Assembly (NCBI RefSeq): GCF_000282335.1
Contig: NZ_AKJM01000059.1
Location: 16,750-80,749 of the forward strand
Length of the DNA stretch: 64,000 nucleotides
Source: Pseudomonas sp. GM48
Lineage (GTDB): Bacteria > Pseudomonadota > Gammaproteobacteria > Pseudomonadales > Pseudomonadaceae
Direction: 5' to 3'
Position numbers and translations under genes: made by a program. This document shows positions 54,981 through 62,848 of the stretch, in pieces (the stretch's first letter is position 1; each line of letters begins with the position of its first letter). Below the pieces are notes generated by a model that made no database searches, was not told the origin of the DNA, and saw only the letters and a list, made by a program, of their open reading frames with translations.

Positions 54981-57398
54981 ATGAGCGACCAGCAGGAATT
55001 CCCCGAAGACCCGAGTGAATACGCCGATCCGGAAAACGCCCCACAGCACAAACCTGGCAAAGGCCTGGCCCTGCCCGGCCAGAACCTGCCGGACAAGGTC
55101 TACATCATCCCGATTCACAACCGACCGTTCTTCCCGGCCCAGGTGCTGCCGGTCATCGTCAACGAAGCGCCGTGGGCCGAGACCCTGGACCTGGTGGCCA
55201 AGTCCGAACACCACTCCCTGGCCCTGTTCTACATGGACACGCCCCAGGATGACCCGCGCCATTTCGACACCTCGGCCCTGCCGCTCTACGGCACCCTGGT
55301 CAAGGTGCACCACGCCAGCCGCGAAAACGGCAAGCTGCAGTTCGTCGCCCAGGGCCTGACCCGCGTACGCCTCAAGACCTGGCTCAAGCATCACCGCCCG
55401 CCGTATCTGGTGGAAGTCGAATACCCGCACCAACCCACCGAGCCGACCGACGAGGTCAAGGCCTATGGCATGGCACTGATCAATGCGATCAAGGAACTGC
55501 TGCCGCTCAACCCGCTGTACAGCGAAGAGCTGAAGAACTACCTCAACCGCTTCAGCCCCAACGATCCATCGCCGCTGACCGACTTCGCTGCCGCCCTCAC
55601 CTCGGCCACCGGCAGCGAGTTGCAGGAAGTGCTCGACTGCGTGCCGATGCTCAAACGCATGGAAAAAGTCCTGCCGATGCTGCGCAAGGAAGTCGAAGTC
55701 GCGCGCCTGCAAAAGGAGATTTCCGCTGAAGTTAACCGAAAGATCGGCGAACATCAGCGCGAGTTCTTCCTCAAGGAGCAACTCAAGGTCATCCAGCAAG
55801 AGCTGGGGCTGACCAAGGACGACCGCAGCGCCGACCTTGAACAGTTCGAACAACGACTGACCGGCAAGGTCCTGTCGCCACAAGCGCAGAAGCGCATCGA
55901 AGAAGAGATGAACAAGCTGTCGGTGCTGGAAACCGGCTCGCCCGAGTATGCGGTTACCCGCAACTACCTCGACTGGGCGACCTCCGTGCCGTGGGGCGTT
56001 TACGGCGAGGACAAACTCGACCTCAAGCACGCACGCAAGGTGCTGGACAAACACCACGCCGGCCTCGACGACATCAAGGACCGCATCCTCGAATTCCTCG
56101 CGGTCGGGGCCTACAAAGGCGAGATCAGCGGTTCCATCGTGCTGCTGGTCGGCCCGCCGGGTGTGGGCAAGACCAGCGTCGGCAAATCCATCGCCGAATC
56201 CCTGGGCCGGCCATTCTATCGCTTCAGCCTTGGCGGCATGCGCGACGAAGCCGAGATCAAGGGCCACCGCCGCACCTACATCGGCGCACAGCCGGGTAAA
56301 CTGGTGCAGGCGCTGAAAGACGTCGAAGTGATGAACCCGGTGATCATGCTCGACGAGATCGACAAGATGGGCCAGAGCTACCAGGGCGACCCGGCCTCGG
56401 CGCTGCTGGAAACCCTCGATCCGGAGCAGAACGTCGAATTCCTCGACCATTATCTGGACCTGCGTCTGGACCTGTCGAAAGTGCTGTTCGTGTGCACCGC
56501 CAACACCCTTGATTCGATCCCTGGCCCGCTGCTGGACCGGATGGAAGTGATTCGCCTGTCGGGCTACATCACCCAGGAAAAAGTCGCCATCGCCAAGCGT
56601 CACCTGTGGCCCAAGCAACTGGAAAAAGCCGGTGTCTCCAAAGGCAGCCTGAGCATCAGCGACAGCGCGCTCAAGGCGCTGGTCGACGGTTATGCCCGTG
56701 AAGCCGGCGTGCGCCAGCTGGAAAAAAACCTCGGCAAACTGGTGCGCAAAGCGGTGATGAAACTGCTCGACGAGCCGAAAGCCGTGATCAAACTCGGTCC
56801 AAAAGATCTCGAAGCTTCACTTGGCAAACCGGTATTCCGTAACGAGCAGGTACTGTCGGGGGTTGGCGTGATCACCGGGCTGGCCTGGACCAGCATGGGC
56901 GGCGCGACACTGCCGATCGAAGCCACGCGCATCCACACCCTCAACCGCGGGTTCAAGCTCACCGGGCAACTGGGTGACGTGATGAAAGAGTCGGCGGAAA
57001 TCGCCTACAGCTACGTCAGCTCGCACTTGAAGTCGTATGGCGGCGATCCGAAATTCTTCGACGAAGCCTTCGTGCACCTGCATGTGCCGGAAGGCGCCAC
57101 GCCGAAAGACGGCCCGAGCGCCGGCGTGACCATGGCCAGTGCCTTGCTGTCGCTGGCGCGCAACCAGCCGCCGAAGAAGGGCGTGGCCATGACCGGCGAA
57201 TTGACGTTGACCGGGCATGTACTGCCAATTGGCGGGGTGCGGGAAAAGGTGATTGCAGCGCGGCGGCAGAAGATTTTCGAACTGATTTTGCCGGAAGCGA
57301 ATCAGGGGAATTTCGAGGAGCTGCCGGAGTATCTGAAGGAAGGGATTACCGTGCACTTTGCCAAACGCTTTGCGGATGTGGCGAAGGTGTTGTTCTGA
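54981..57398 (+). CDS. asrA: Lon-like ATP-dependent protease (AsrA type)
   Basis: An 805-residue Lon-family protease: N-terminal substrate domain (VYIIPIHNRPFFPAQVLPVI), AAA+ module with Walker A GPPGVGKT at residues 391-398 and Walker B MLDEIDKMG, and a Lon protease domain with catalytic Ser713 (PKDGPSAG) and Lys756 (GGVREKVIAA). The start with an acidic extension and the neighbouring chagasin-like and lysoplasmalogenase-like genes equal the P. aeruginosa PA0779 (asrA) locus, where the protease is linked to heat and aminoglycoside stress. It is a second Lon beside the housekeeping one, which is not in this window. Confidence 0.9.
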   Translation: MSDQQEFPEDPSEYADPENAPQHKPGKGLALPGQNLPDKVYIIPIHNRPFFPAQVLPVIVNEAPWAETLDLVAKSEHHSLALFYMDTPQDDPRHFDTSALPLYGTLVKVHHASRENGKLQFVAQGLTRVRLKTWLKHHRPPYLVEVEYPHQPTEPTDEVKAYGMALINAIKELLPLNPLYSEELKNYLNRFSPNDPSPLTDFAAALTSATGSELQEVLDCVPMLKRMEKVLPMLRKEVEVARLQKEISAEVNRKIGEHQREFFLKEQLKVIQQELGLTKDDRSADLEQFEQRLTGKVLSPQAQKRIEEEMNKLSVLETGSPEYAVTRNYLDWATSVPWGVYGEDKLDLKHARKVLDKHHAGLDDIKDRILEFLAVGAYKGEISGSIVLLVGPPGVGKTSVGKSIAESLGRPFYRFSLGGMRDEAEIKGHRRTYIGAQPGKLVQALKDVEVMNPVIMLDEIDKMGQSYQGDPASALLETLDPEQNVEFLDHYLDLRLDLSKVLFVCTANTLDSIPGPLLDRMEVIRLSGYITQEKVAIAKRHLWPKQLEKAGVSKGSLSISDSALKALVDGYAREAGVRQLEKNLGKLVRKAVMKLLDEPKAVIKLGPKDLEASLGKPVFRNEQVLSGVGVITGLAWTSMGGATLPIEATRIHTLNRGFKLTGQLGDVMKESAEIAYSYVSSHLKSYGGDPKFFDEAFVHLHVPEGATPKDGPSAGVTMASALLSLARNQPPKKGVAMTGELTLTGHVLPIGGVREKVIAARRQKIFELILPEANQGNFEELPEYLKEGITVHFAKRFADVAKVLF

Positions 57399-57425
57399 TG
57401 CTCATGTAGCGCCTGTACTGCCATC

Positions 57426-57517
57426 TTCGCGGGCAAGCCCGCTCCCACAGGAAATTGAGTCGGTCACAAAACTTGTGTGCACCCTTCAATCCCTGTGGGA
57501 GCGGGCTTGCCCGCGAA
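57426..57517. repeat. REP doublet, variant GAGCGGGCTTGCCCGCG
   Basis: Arms TTCGCGGGCAAGCCCGCTCC and GGAGCGGGCTTGCCCGCGAA, between asrA and the inhibitor gene. Confidence 0.9.
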
Positions 57518-57616
57518 GGCGTCAGTCCTGACACCACCGTCCAGGCTGACTGTCACACTTTGTCTCATCTTAAGTTATGCTCGCCGTTCGTCGTGAACGC
57601 CGGAGCCCCTGAGCCT

Positions 57617-58009
57617 ATGTCCCTCCTTCGCCTGAGTGTCCCACTCACCCTCGCCTTGCTGGCCGCTTGCGCCACGCAACCTGCACACAACGTGACCGTG
57701 GAAAAACAGAGCGAATGCCCGGTGCAGCTCAGCAATGGGCAAAACCTGATCCTGACCCTGCCGAGCAATCCGACCACGGGTTATCGCTGGGCGATCCAGG
57801 ATTCGGCCGGCGGCGTACTGCACGCCTTGGGGCCGGAGGTTTATCGAAACCCGGAAGATGCCGGCATCGTCGGTGCGGCCGGGGTCTCGACCTGGCGTTT
57901 TCAGGCTTTTGCGCCCGGCACGGGGCGTTTGCGCCTGACCTCGCAACAGCCGTGGGCACCGGAAGTGCTGCCGGTGGACTCGTTCGACTGCGCGATCTCG
58001 GTTAACTGA
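57617..58009 (+). CDS. chagasin-type (I42) peptidase inhibitor lipoprotein
   Basis: A 130-residue lipoprotein; lipobox LLAAC (Cys about residue 19) after a hydrophobic signal. The three inhibitory loops of family I42 are visible: PSNPTTGYRW, GAAGVSTW and QQPWAP. Such proteins block C1-type cysteine peptidases; P. aeruginosa PA0778 is the known homologue beside asrA. Start ATG 57617 chosen by the signal peptide; upstream in-frame codons fall in the REP doublet. Three bases separate it from the next gene. Confidence 0.87.
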   Translation: MSLLRLSVPLTLALLAACATQPAHNVTVEKQSECPVQLSNGQNLILTLPSNPTTGYRWAIQDSAGGVLHALGPEVYRNPEDAGIVGAAGVSTWRFQAFAPGTGRLRLTSQQPWAPEVLPVDSFDCAISVN

Positions 58010-58011
58010 CC

Positions 58012-58647
58012 GTGGGCTGGCTGATTCTGGCGCTGATGGGCGCGGTGACCTTTCTTTATGGCCTGAGCGTGCATGCCTCACTGCTGTGTCTGCTGGTCAA
58101 GCCGCTGCCGGTGCTGGCCCTGCTCGGTTGGCTGCATGACGCACCGCCCGGCGAATATCGGCGCTGGATCAGCCTGGGCTTGATCTTCTCTTTGCTCGGC
58201 GACGTGTTGCTGGCGTGGCCGGGGGACTTGTTCGTGTTTGGCCTGGGCGCATTTCTGGTCGCCCACCTGGCCTATCTGAAAGCCTACCTGAGCGATTGCC
58301 GGCGCCTGGCCCCTTTACCCCTGATCATCGCCCTCGGCGTCGGTGCGGTGCTGTTGGGGATTCTGATTGCTCACGGGCTGGGCCCATTGCTGATTCCGGT
58401 GATCGTCTACGGCCTGGCGATCAGCGCCATGCTCTGGCGCGCGCTCGCACGGCTCGGCACTGACGTGCCCAAGCGTTCGGCGCTGCTGGCGGCAGGCGGA
58501 GCGATGGCGTTTGTGTTCTCCGACAGCGTGATTGGCATCAGCCGTTTTGTGCTGCCATTCGACGCGGCGGCTTATGTGATCATCCTCAGTTACTGGTTGG
58601 GGCAATGGGGCATCACTGCCTCGGCGTTCTCCCAAGGCAAACGCTGA
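58012..58647 (+). CDS. lysoplasmalogenase-like (YhhN/TMEM86) membrane protein
   Basis: A 211-residue membrane protein with seven to eight hydrophobic segments. YhhN-family landmarks: LVKPLPVLALLGWL, LIFSLLGDVLLAWPGDLFVF-GLGAFLVAHLAYLKAY, and FVFSDSVIGISRFVLPF with paired acidic residues thought to be catalytic (GD and SD). Start is GTG 58012, three bases after the inhibitor stop, so the two genes are co-translated. Mammalian TMEM86B cleaves lysoplasmalogen vinyl-ether bonds; the bacterial substrate is uncertain. Confidence 0.85.
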   Translation: MGWLILALMGAVTFLYGLSVHASLLCLLVKPLPVLALLGWLHDAPPGEYRRWISLGLIFSLLGDVLLAWPGDLFVFGLGAFLVAHLAYLKAYLSDCRRLAPLPLIIALGVGAVLLGILIAHGLGPLLIPVIVYGLAISAMLWRALARLGTDVPKRSALLAAGGAMAFVFSDSVIGISRFVLPFDAAAYVIILSYWLGQWGITASAFSQGKR

Positions 58648-58651
58648 CCCC

Positions 58652-58785
58652 TGTGGCGAGGGGGCTTGCCCCCGTTCGGCGGCGCAGCCGTCGTAAACCC
58701 TGTTAGTCGGGTGTATCTGTGATTACCCGGTTGAATGGTTTTTGGACTGCTTCGCAGCCCAACGGGGGCAAGCCCCCTCGCCACA
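58652..58785. repeat. REP doublet, GAGGGGGCTTGCCCCCG variant
   Basis: Arms TGTGGCGAGGGGGCTTGCCC and GGGCAAGCCCCCTCGCCACA; compensating changes on both arms keep the palindrome relative to the GAGGGAGC type. Confidence 0.92.
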
Positions 58786-58902
58786 AGAGCACTCTCAGCT
58801 TTCAAACTGCATCAACCCACCCGCTTTATCAGACAACCCGCGCATCCCCGCGCCAACTTGGCTAAAATGCCGGCCTTTTCCATCTACGCCGCTGGAACCG
58901 CC

Positions 58903-59646
58903 GTGAGCAAAGAATCCGATCGCCTTTTCGCCCAGCCTTTGGCCCAGGTGCCTGACTTCGCCTTTAACGAGGATGTGGTGCGGGTGTTCCCGGACATGAT
59001 CAAGCGTTCGGTGCCGGGCTATCCGACCATCGTTGAAAACCTTGGCGTGCTCGCCGCGCAGTTCGCCCAGCCCAACAGCGTGCTCTACGACCTCGGTTCG
59101 TCGCTGGGAGCCGTGACCCAGGCCCTGCGCCGGCATGTGCGCACCGACGGTTGCCGGGTGATCGCTGTGGATAACTCGACGGCGATGGTCGAACGTTGCC
59201 GCGAGTACCTCAACGGCCAGGATTCGATGTTCCAGGAGTTGCTGCCGGTCGAGGTGATCGAAGGCGATATCCTGGCGCTGCAATTCCAGCCGGCCTCAGT
59301 GGTGGCGCTGAATTTCACCCTGCAATTCATCGCCCCGGACCAGCGCCTGGCGCTGCTGAGCCGCATCCGCCAGTCGCTGCAGCCCGGTGGAGCGCTGATC
59401 CTCTCGGAAAAACTGCGCTTTGAAGACGAGCAGGAACACGCGTTGCTCACCGACCTGCACATCGCCTTCAAGCGCGCCAACGGCTACAGCGAACTGGAAA
59501 TCGCCCAGAAGCGCAGCGCCATCGAAAACGTCATGAAGCCCGACAGCCTCGAAGAACACCGCGAGCGCCTGCTGGCCGCCGGGTTTTCGAAAGTCGTGCC
59601 GTGGTTCCAGTGTCTTAACTTTGCCTCGTTGATTGCCTTGCCATGA
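58903..59646 (+). CDS. cmoA: carboxy-S-adenosyl-L-methionine synthase
   Basis: A 247-residue class I SAM-dependent enzyme that makes carboxy-SAM from SAM and prephenate for wobble-uridine modification of tRNA. Landmarks: [36 protein letters not shown] (SAM loop), [18 protein letters not shown] and [13 protein letters not shown]. Start GTG 58903 with GGAA just upstream gives the usual family length; earlier in-frame codons run into the REP doublet. Overlaps cmoB by four bases. Confidence 0.95.
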   Translation: MSKESDRLFAQPLAQVPDFAFNEDVVRVFPDMIKRSVPGYPTIVENLGVLAAQFAQPNSVLYDLGSSLGAVTQALRRHVRTDGCRVIAVDNSTAMVERCREYLNGQDSMFQELLPVEVIEGDILALQFQPASVVALNFTLQFIAPDQRLALLSRIRQSLQPGGALILSEKLRFEDEQEHALLTDLHIAFKRANGYSELEIAQKRSAIENVMKPDSLEEHRERLLAAGFSKVVPWFQCLNFASLIALP

Positions 59647-60599
59647 TTGATCTGTCCCCCCTCGCCCGCCGCCTGGCCGGCACCCCGCTGGCCGATTGGG
59701 CCAACACCCTGCAAGGGCAACTCGACAAGAAAATGGAAAAAGGTCATGGCGACCTGGAGCGCTGGCAAAGCGCGCTGGATGCCTTGCCGAAAATCCAGCC
59801 GAGCGAAGTCGATTTGCTCAACGGCCTAAAGCTGGACACCGATTGCGACGACGCCACCCGCGCACAGATGCGCACGGCGTTGATGGGATTGTCGCCATGG
59901 CGCAAGGGGCCGTTCGACCTGTTCGGCGTGCATGTCGACACCGAATGGCGCTCGGACTGGAAATGGTCGCGGGTCGCTCCGCACCTGAACCTGAAAGGCA
60001 AACGCATTCTCGATGTCGGCTGCGGCAACGGCTATTACATGTGGCGCATGCTCGGCGCCGGCGCGGACAGCGTGATCGGTGTCGATCCGAACTGGCTGTT
60101 CTTCTGCCAGTTCCAGGCCGTGCAGCGTTACCTGTCCGAGCCCAATGCCTGGCACCTGCCGTTTCCCTTTGAAGACCTGCCACCGAACCTCGAAGGCTTC
60201 GACACAGTGTTCTCCATGGGCGTGTTCTATCACCGCCGTTCGCCCATCGAGCACTTGCTGGCGCTGAAGGATTGCCTGGTCAAGGGCGGTGAACTGGTGC
60301 TGGAGACACTGGTGGTCGAAGGCGACAAACACCAGGTATTAGTACCGGAAGACCGCTATGCGCAGATGCGCAACGTGTGGTTCCTGCCGTCGGTGCCGGC
60401 GCTGGAATTGTGGCTGCGCCGGGCCGGCTTCACCGATGTGAAGTGCGTGGATGTGAGCACTACCACGGTCGAGGAACAGCGCGGGACGGAGTGGATGAAG
60501 TATCAGTCGCTGAGCGACTTCCTCGATCCCGAGGATCACAGCAAGACCATCGAAGGGCTGCCGGCGCCAATGCGGGCAGTGATCGTGGCCCGTAAGTAA
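59643..60599 (+). CDS. cmoB: tRNA U34 carboxymethyltransferase
   Basis: A 318-residue methyltransferase-fold protein that transfers the carboxymethyl group from carboxy-SAM to 5-hydroxyuridine at tRNA position 34, giving cmo5U. Landmarks: [40 protein letters not shown] (SAM loop), [20 protein letters not shown] and [12 protein letters not shown]. Overlaps cmoA (ATGA), matching the functional pairing. Confidence 0.96.
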   Translation: MIDLSPLARRLAGTPLADWANTLQGQLDKKMEKGHGDLERWQSALDALPKIQPSEVDLLNGLKLDTDCDDATRAQMRTALMGLSPWRKGPFDLFGVHVDTEWRSDWKWSRVAPHLNLKGKRILDVGCGNGYYMWRMLGAGADSVIGVDPNWLFFCQFQAVQRYLSEPNAWHLPFPFEDLPPNLEGFDTVFSMGVFYHRRSPIEHLLALKDCLVKGGELVLETLVVEGDKHQVLVPEDRYAQMRNVWFLPSVPALELWLRRAGFTDVKCVDVSTTTVEEQRGTEWMKYQSLSDFLDPEDHSKTIEGLPAPMRAVIVARK

Positions 60600-60617
60600 C
60601 GGCCACTGAAGATCAAA

Positions 60618-60706
60618 TGTGGGAGCGGGCTTGCTCGCGAAGAGGGAGTGTCAGTTGGCATATAAGTCACTGACACACCGCATTCGCGAGCAAGCCCACT
60701 CCCACA
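60618..60706. repeat. REP doublet, GAGCGGGCTTGCTCGCG family
   Basis: Arms TGTGGGAGCGGGCTTGCTCG and CGAGCAAGCCCACTCCCACA (one change) between convergent cmoB and tadA. Confidence 0.9.
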
Positions 60707-60718
60707 ATGAGTCCGTGT

Positions 60719-61216
60719 TTAGTCTGCCGGTTTTGCTCTACGAGCCTTGAAGAATTCGCTGAGCACCGCCCCACATTCTTCCGCCAACACCCCGCCCTCA
60801 TACAACACCCGGTGATTCAAAAAAACCTGGGTAAAGAACTGCCCCTGGCTCTGCACAATCCCCGCTTTCGGCTCCAGCGCGCCATACACCACCCGCGCAA
60901 TCCGCGAGTGCACAATCAAACCTGCGCACATGCTGCACGGCTCCAGCGTCACGTACAGCGTGCTGCCCGGCAGGCGATAGTTGCTCACCGCTTGCGCAGC
61001 TGCGCGGATCGCGACCATTTCCGCGTGGGCGCTGGGATCGCTGGCGCTGATCGGGCAGTTGAAACCGCGACCGATGATTTCACCGTCCTGCACCAGCACC
61101 GCGCCCACCGGCACTTCACCCAGGGCTGCGCCTTGAGCGGCCAGGGCCAGGGCTTCGCGCATGAAGTCGCGGTCACGGCTGCGGTCGATGATCGCGGCGG
61201 GTCGAATCTGACGCAT
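60719..61216 (-). CDS. tadA: tRNA-specific adenosine deaminase
   Basis: A 165-residue zinc deaminase that converts wobble adenosine 34 to inosine in tRNA-Arg(ACG). Catalytic His64-Ala-Glu66 (PSAHAEMVAI) and zinc ligands Cys94/Cys97 (LEPCSMCAGL). The C-terminal LNHRVLYEGGVLAEECGAVL is typical. ATG 61216 overlaps the stop of the upstream multicopper oxidase gene by one base (TGATG), so it is translated in the same message. It sits beside cmoAB, another wobble-modification pair, on the opposite strand. Confidence 0.94.
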   Translation of the reverse strand: MRQIRPAAIIDRSRDRDFMREALALAAQGAALGEVPVGAVLVQDGEIIGRGFNCPISASDPSAHAEMVAIRAAAQAVSNYRLPGSTLYVTLEPCSMCAGLIVHSRIARVVYGALEPKAGIVQSQGQFFTQVFLNHRVLYEGGVLAEECGAVLSEFFKARRAKPAD

Positions 61217-62592
61217 CACGCTACCTCGATGGCGGCCATCAGGCCGGTTTCCATGTGATCGATCACATGGCAATGGAACATCCACACGCCCGGGTTATCC
61301 GCCACCAGCGCCACTTGTGCGCGCTCGTTCTTGCCCAGCAGGTAGGTGTCGGTGAAATACGGAATCACCTTGTGGCGGTTCGAGGCGATGACTTTGAAGC
61401 TCATGCCGTGCAGGTGAATCGGGTGCTGATACTGAGTCATGTTTTTCAATTCGAAAATGTAGCTCTTGCCCTTCTCGAGTTTGGCAATCGGGCGGTCGGC
61501 GCAGGTCTTGTCGGTAATGTCCCAGGCCTTGCCGTTAATTTGCCACAGGCTCGGCGGTTTGCCATTGTCGACATTGACCGATACCGAGCCGGCCCATTCA
61601 AAATTGAAGTTGAGTTTCTCGGCATTGCTCAGGTCGGGCTCGGCGATCGGGTTGGCCGGCAGCGCAGGCGGCCACTCGGTCGGCGCATCGCTATTGGCCA
61701 CCGAACGGAACGTGCCCAGGCGCACCGGACCGTTACGCAGGGACAACTCTTCACCGGCCGGCGGGGCCTTGATCGCCAGGCAAATGCGCATACCGGGGCC
61801 GAGCCAGTATTCCTTGCCCAGCGGCCGTGGCTCGATGGGGTTGCCGTCCAGCGCATAGATCTGCGCTTCGACGCCGGGAATGTTCAGGCGATAGGTCAAT
61901 GTGTTGTCGAGGTTGAGCAACCGCACGCGAGTGATCTGCCCGGCGGGCAACTCGATCACTGCCTGCGAGACGCCGTTGATGGTCGACAAGCGCCCCGCCG
62001 TGCCGCCCCGGGCGGCTTCCCGAGGAATGCTGAACTCGACGAAATTGCCCACCTCGTCGACATGCCAGCTCTTGAGGCTCAAGGTTTTTTCGTACTTGAA
62101 ACCGGTCGGCTCGCGTTCTTCGACAATCAGCGGCCCGACCAGCCCGCGACCAAGTTCTTCGCTGCTGTTCACGTGCGGGTGATACCAGTAGCTACCGGCA
62201 TCAGGCACACGGAATTGGTAGTCGAAATACTCGCCCGGCAGCACCGGAAGCTGCGAGACGAAAGGCACGCCGTCCATTTCCAGCGGCAGGCGGATGCCAT
62301 GCCAATGGATGGTGGTGGCGACCGGCAAGTGGTTGATGAAACGCACCCGCAGCCACTCGCCCTGACGCGCCCGCAACTCGGTGCCCGGCGCCGACGGGCC
62401 GAACGCCCAGGCCTGGGTCTTGTGCCCGGCCACCAGTTCGACGTCCAGCGGCGCCGCGATCAGTTCATAGTCGTGGCCCGCCTCGGCGTCAGCCATTTTG
62501 CCCAGCCAGTAACGCGACGCGCCACCGGCTCCCACGCCAACGACAACTAGACCGGCCAGGCCACCGAGTATTTGGCGACGGGTAAAGGACAT
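61216..62592 (-). CDS. Tat-exported multicopper oxidase
   Basis: A 458-residue three-domain multicopper oxidase. Tat signal MSFTRRQILGGLAGLVVVGV marks ATG 62592 as the start; an upstream in-frame extension of 67 codons is not protein-like. Copper ligands: His96-Trp-His98-Gly, His138-Pro-His140, HPIHLHG and the C-terminal HCHVIDHMETGL with the type-1 Cys. It oxidises a metal ion or phenol in the periplasm with O2; the substrate cannot be told, and there is no methionine-rich insert like that of CueO. GAGG lies 11 bases before the start. Co-translated with tadA. Confidence 0.92.
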   Translation of the reverse strand: MSFTRRQILGGLAGLVVVGVGAGGASRYWLGKMADAEAGHDYELIAAPLDVELVAGHKTQAWAFGPSAPGTELRARQGEWLRVRFINHLPVATTIHWHGIRLPLEMDGVPFVSQLPVLPGEYFDYQFRVPDAGSYWYHPHVNSSEELGRGLVGPLIVEEREPTGFKYEKTLSLKSWHVDEVGNFVEFSIPREAARGGTAGRLSTINGVSQAVIELPAGQITRVRLLNLDNTLTYRLNIPGVEAQIYALDGNPIEPRPLGKEYWLGPGMRICLAIKAPPAGEELSLRNGPVRLGTFRSVANSDAPTEWPPALPANPIAEPDLSNAEKLNFNFEWAGSVSVNVDNGKPPSLWQINGKAWDITDKTCADRPIAKLEKGKSYIFELKNMTQYQHPIHLHGMSFKVIASNRHKVIPYFTDTYLLGKNERAQVALVADNPGVWMFHCHVIDHMETGLMAAIEVA

Positions 62593-62848
62593 GAACTCAA
62601 CTACCTCACAATTCAACGACAGGCCAGCGGCCCGGAAAAGGCGAATACGATACACCTGCAATTGCGAAACAGTAAGGGCGACGTGGCGGATGGACGCAGG
62701 GCGGCATCGGGCATGCAGGCTGACCTGGGACGAGGTACGGGGCCTGTCTCTACCCGATATCGCAGCGCAAATGGGCATAATTATGTAGTGCACACGCCTT
62801 GAGCGAAGGAGTCATGGTCGACGTCCATTTCTCAAGGATATTGATTGC
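62593..62848. other. intergenic region between multicopper oxidase and toxin-like gene
   Basis: 256 bases between divergent genes, with no RNA gene or repeat recognised. Several short frames cross it, none with a ribosome site. It presumably holds both promoters. Confidence 0.35.

Noticed and set aside
54693..56618. Open frame of 641 codons antisense to asrA
   Set aside because: Shadow of the Lon-like gene; starts in the REP/terminator region and shows no family features.
62591..62788. 65-codon plus-strand frame between the oxidase and the toxin-like gene
   Set aside because: No ribosome site, Arg-rich random-like composition; its start codon lies on the opposite strand of the oxidase start.
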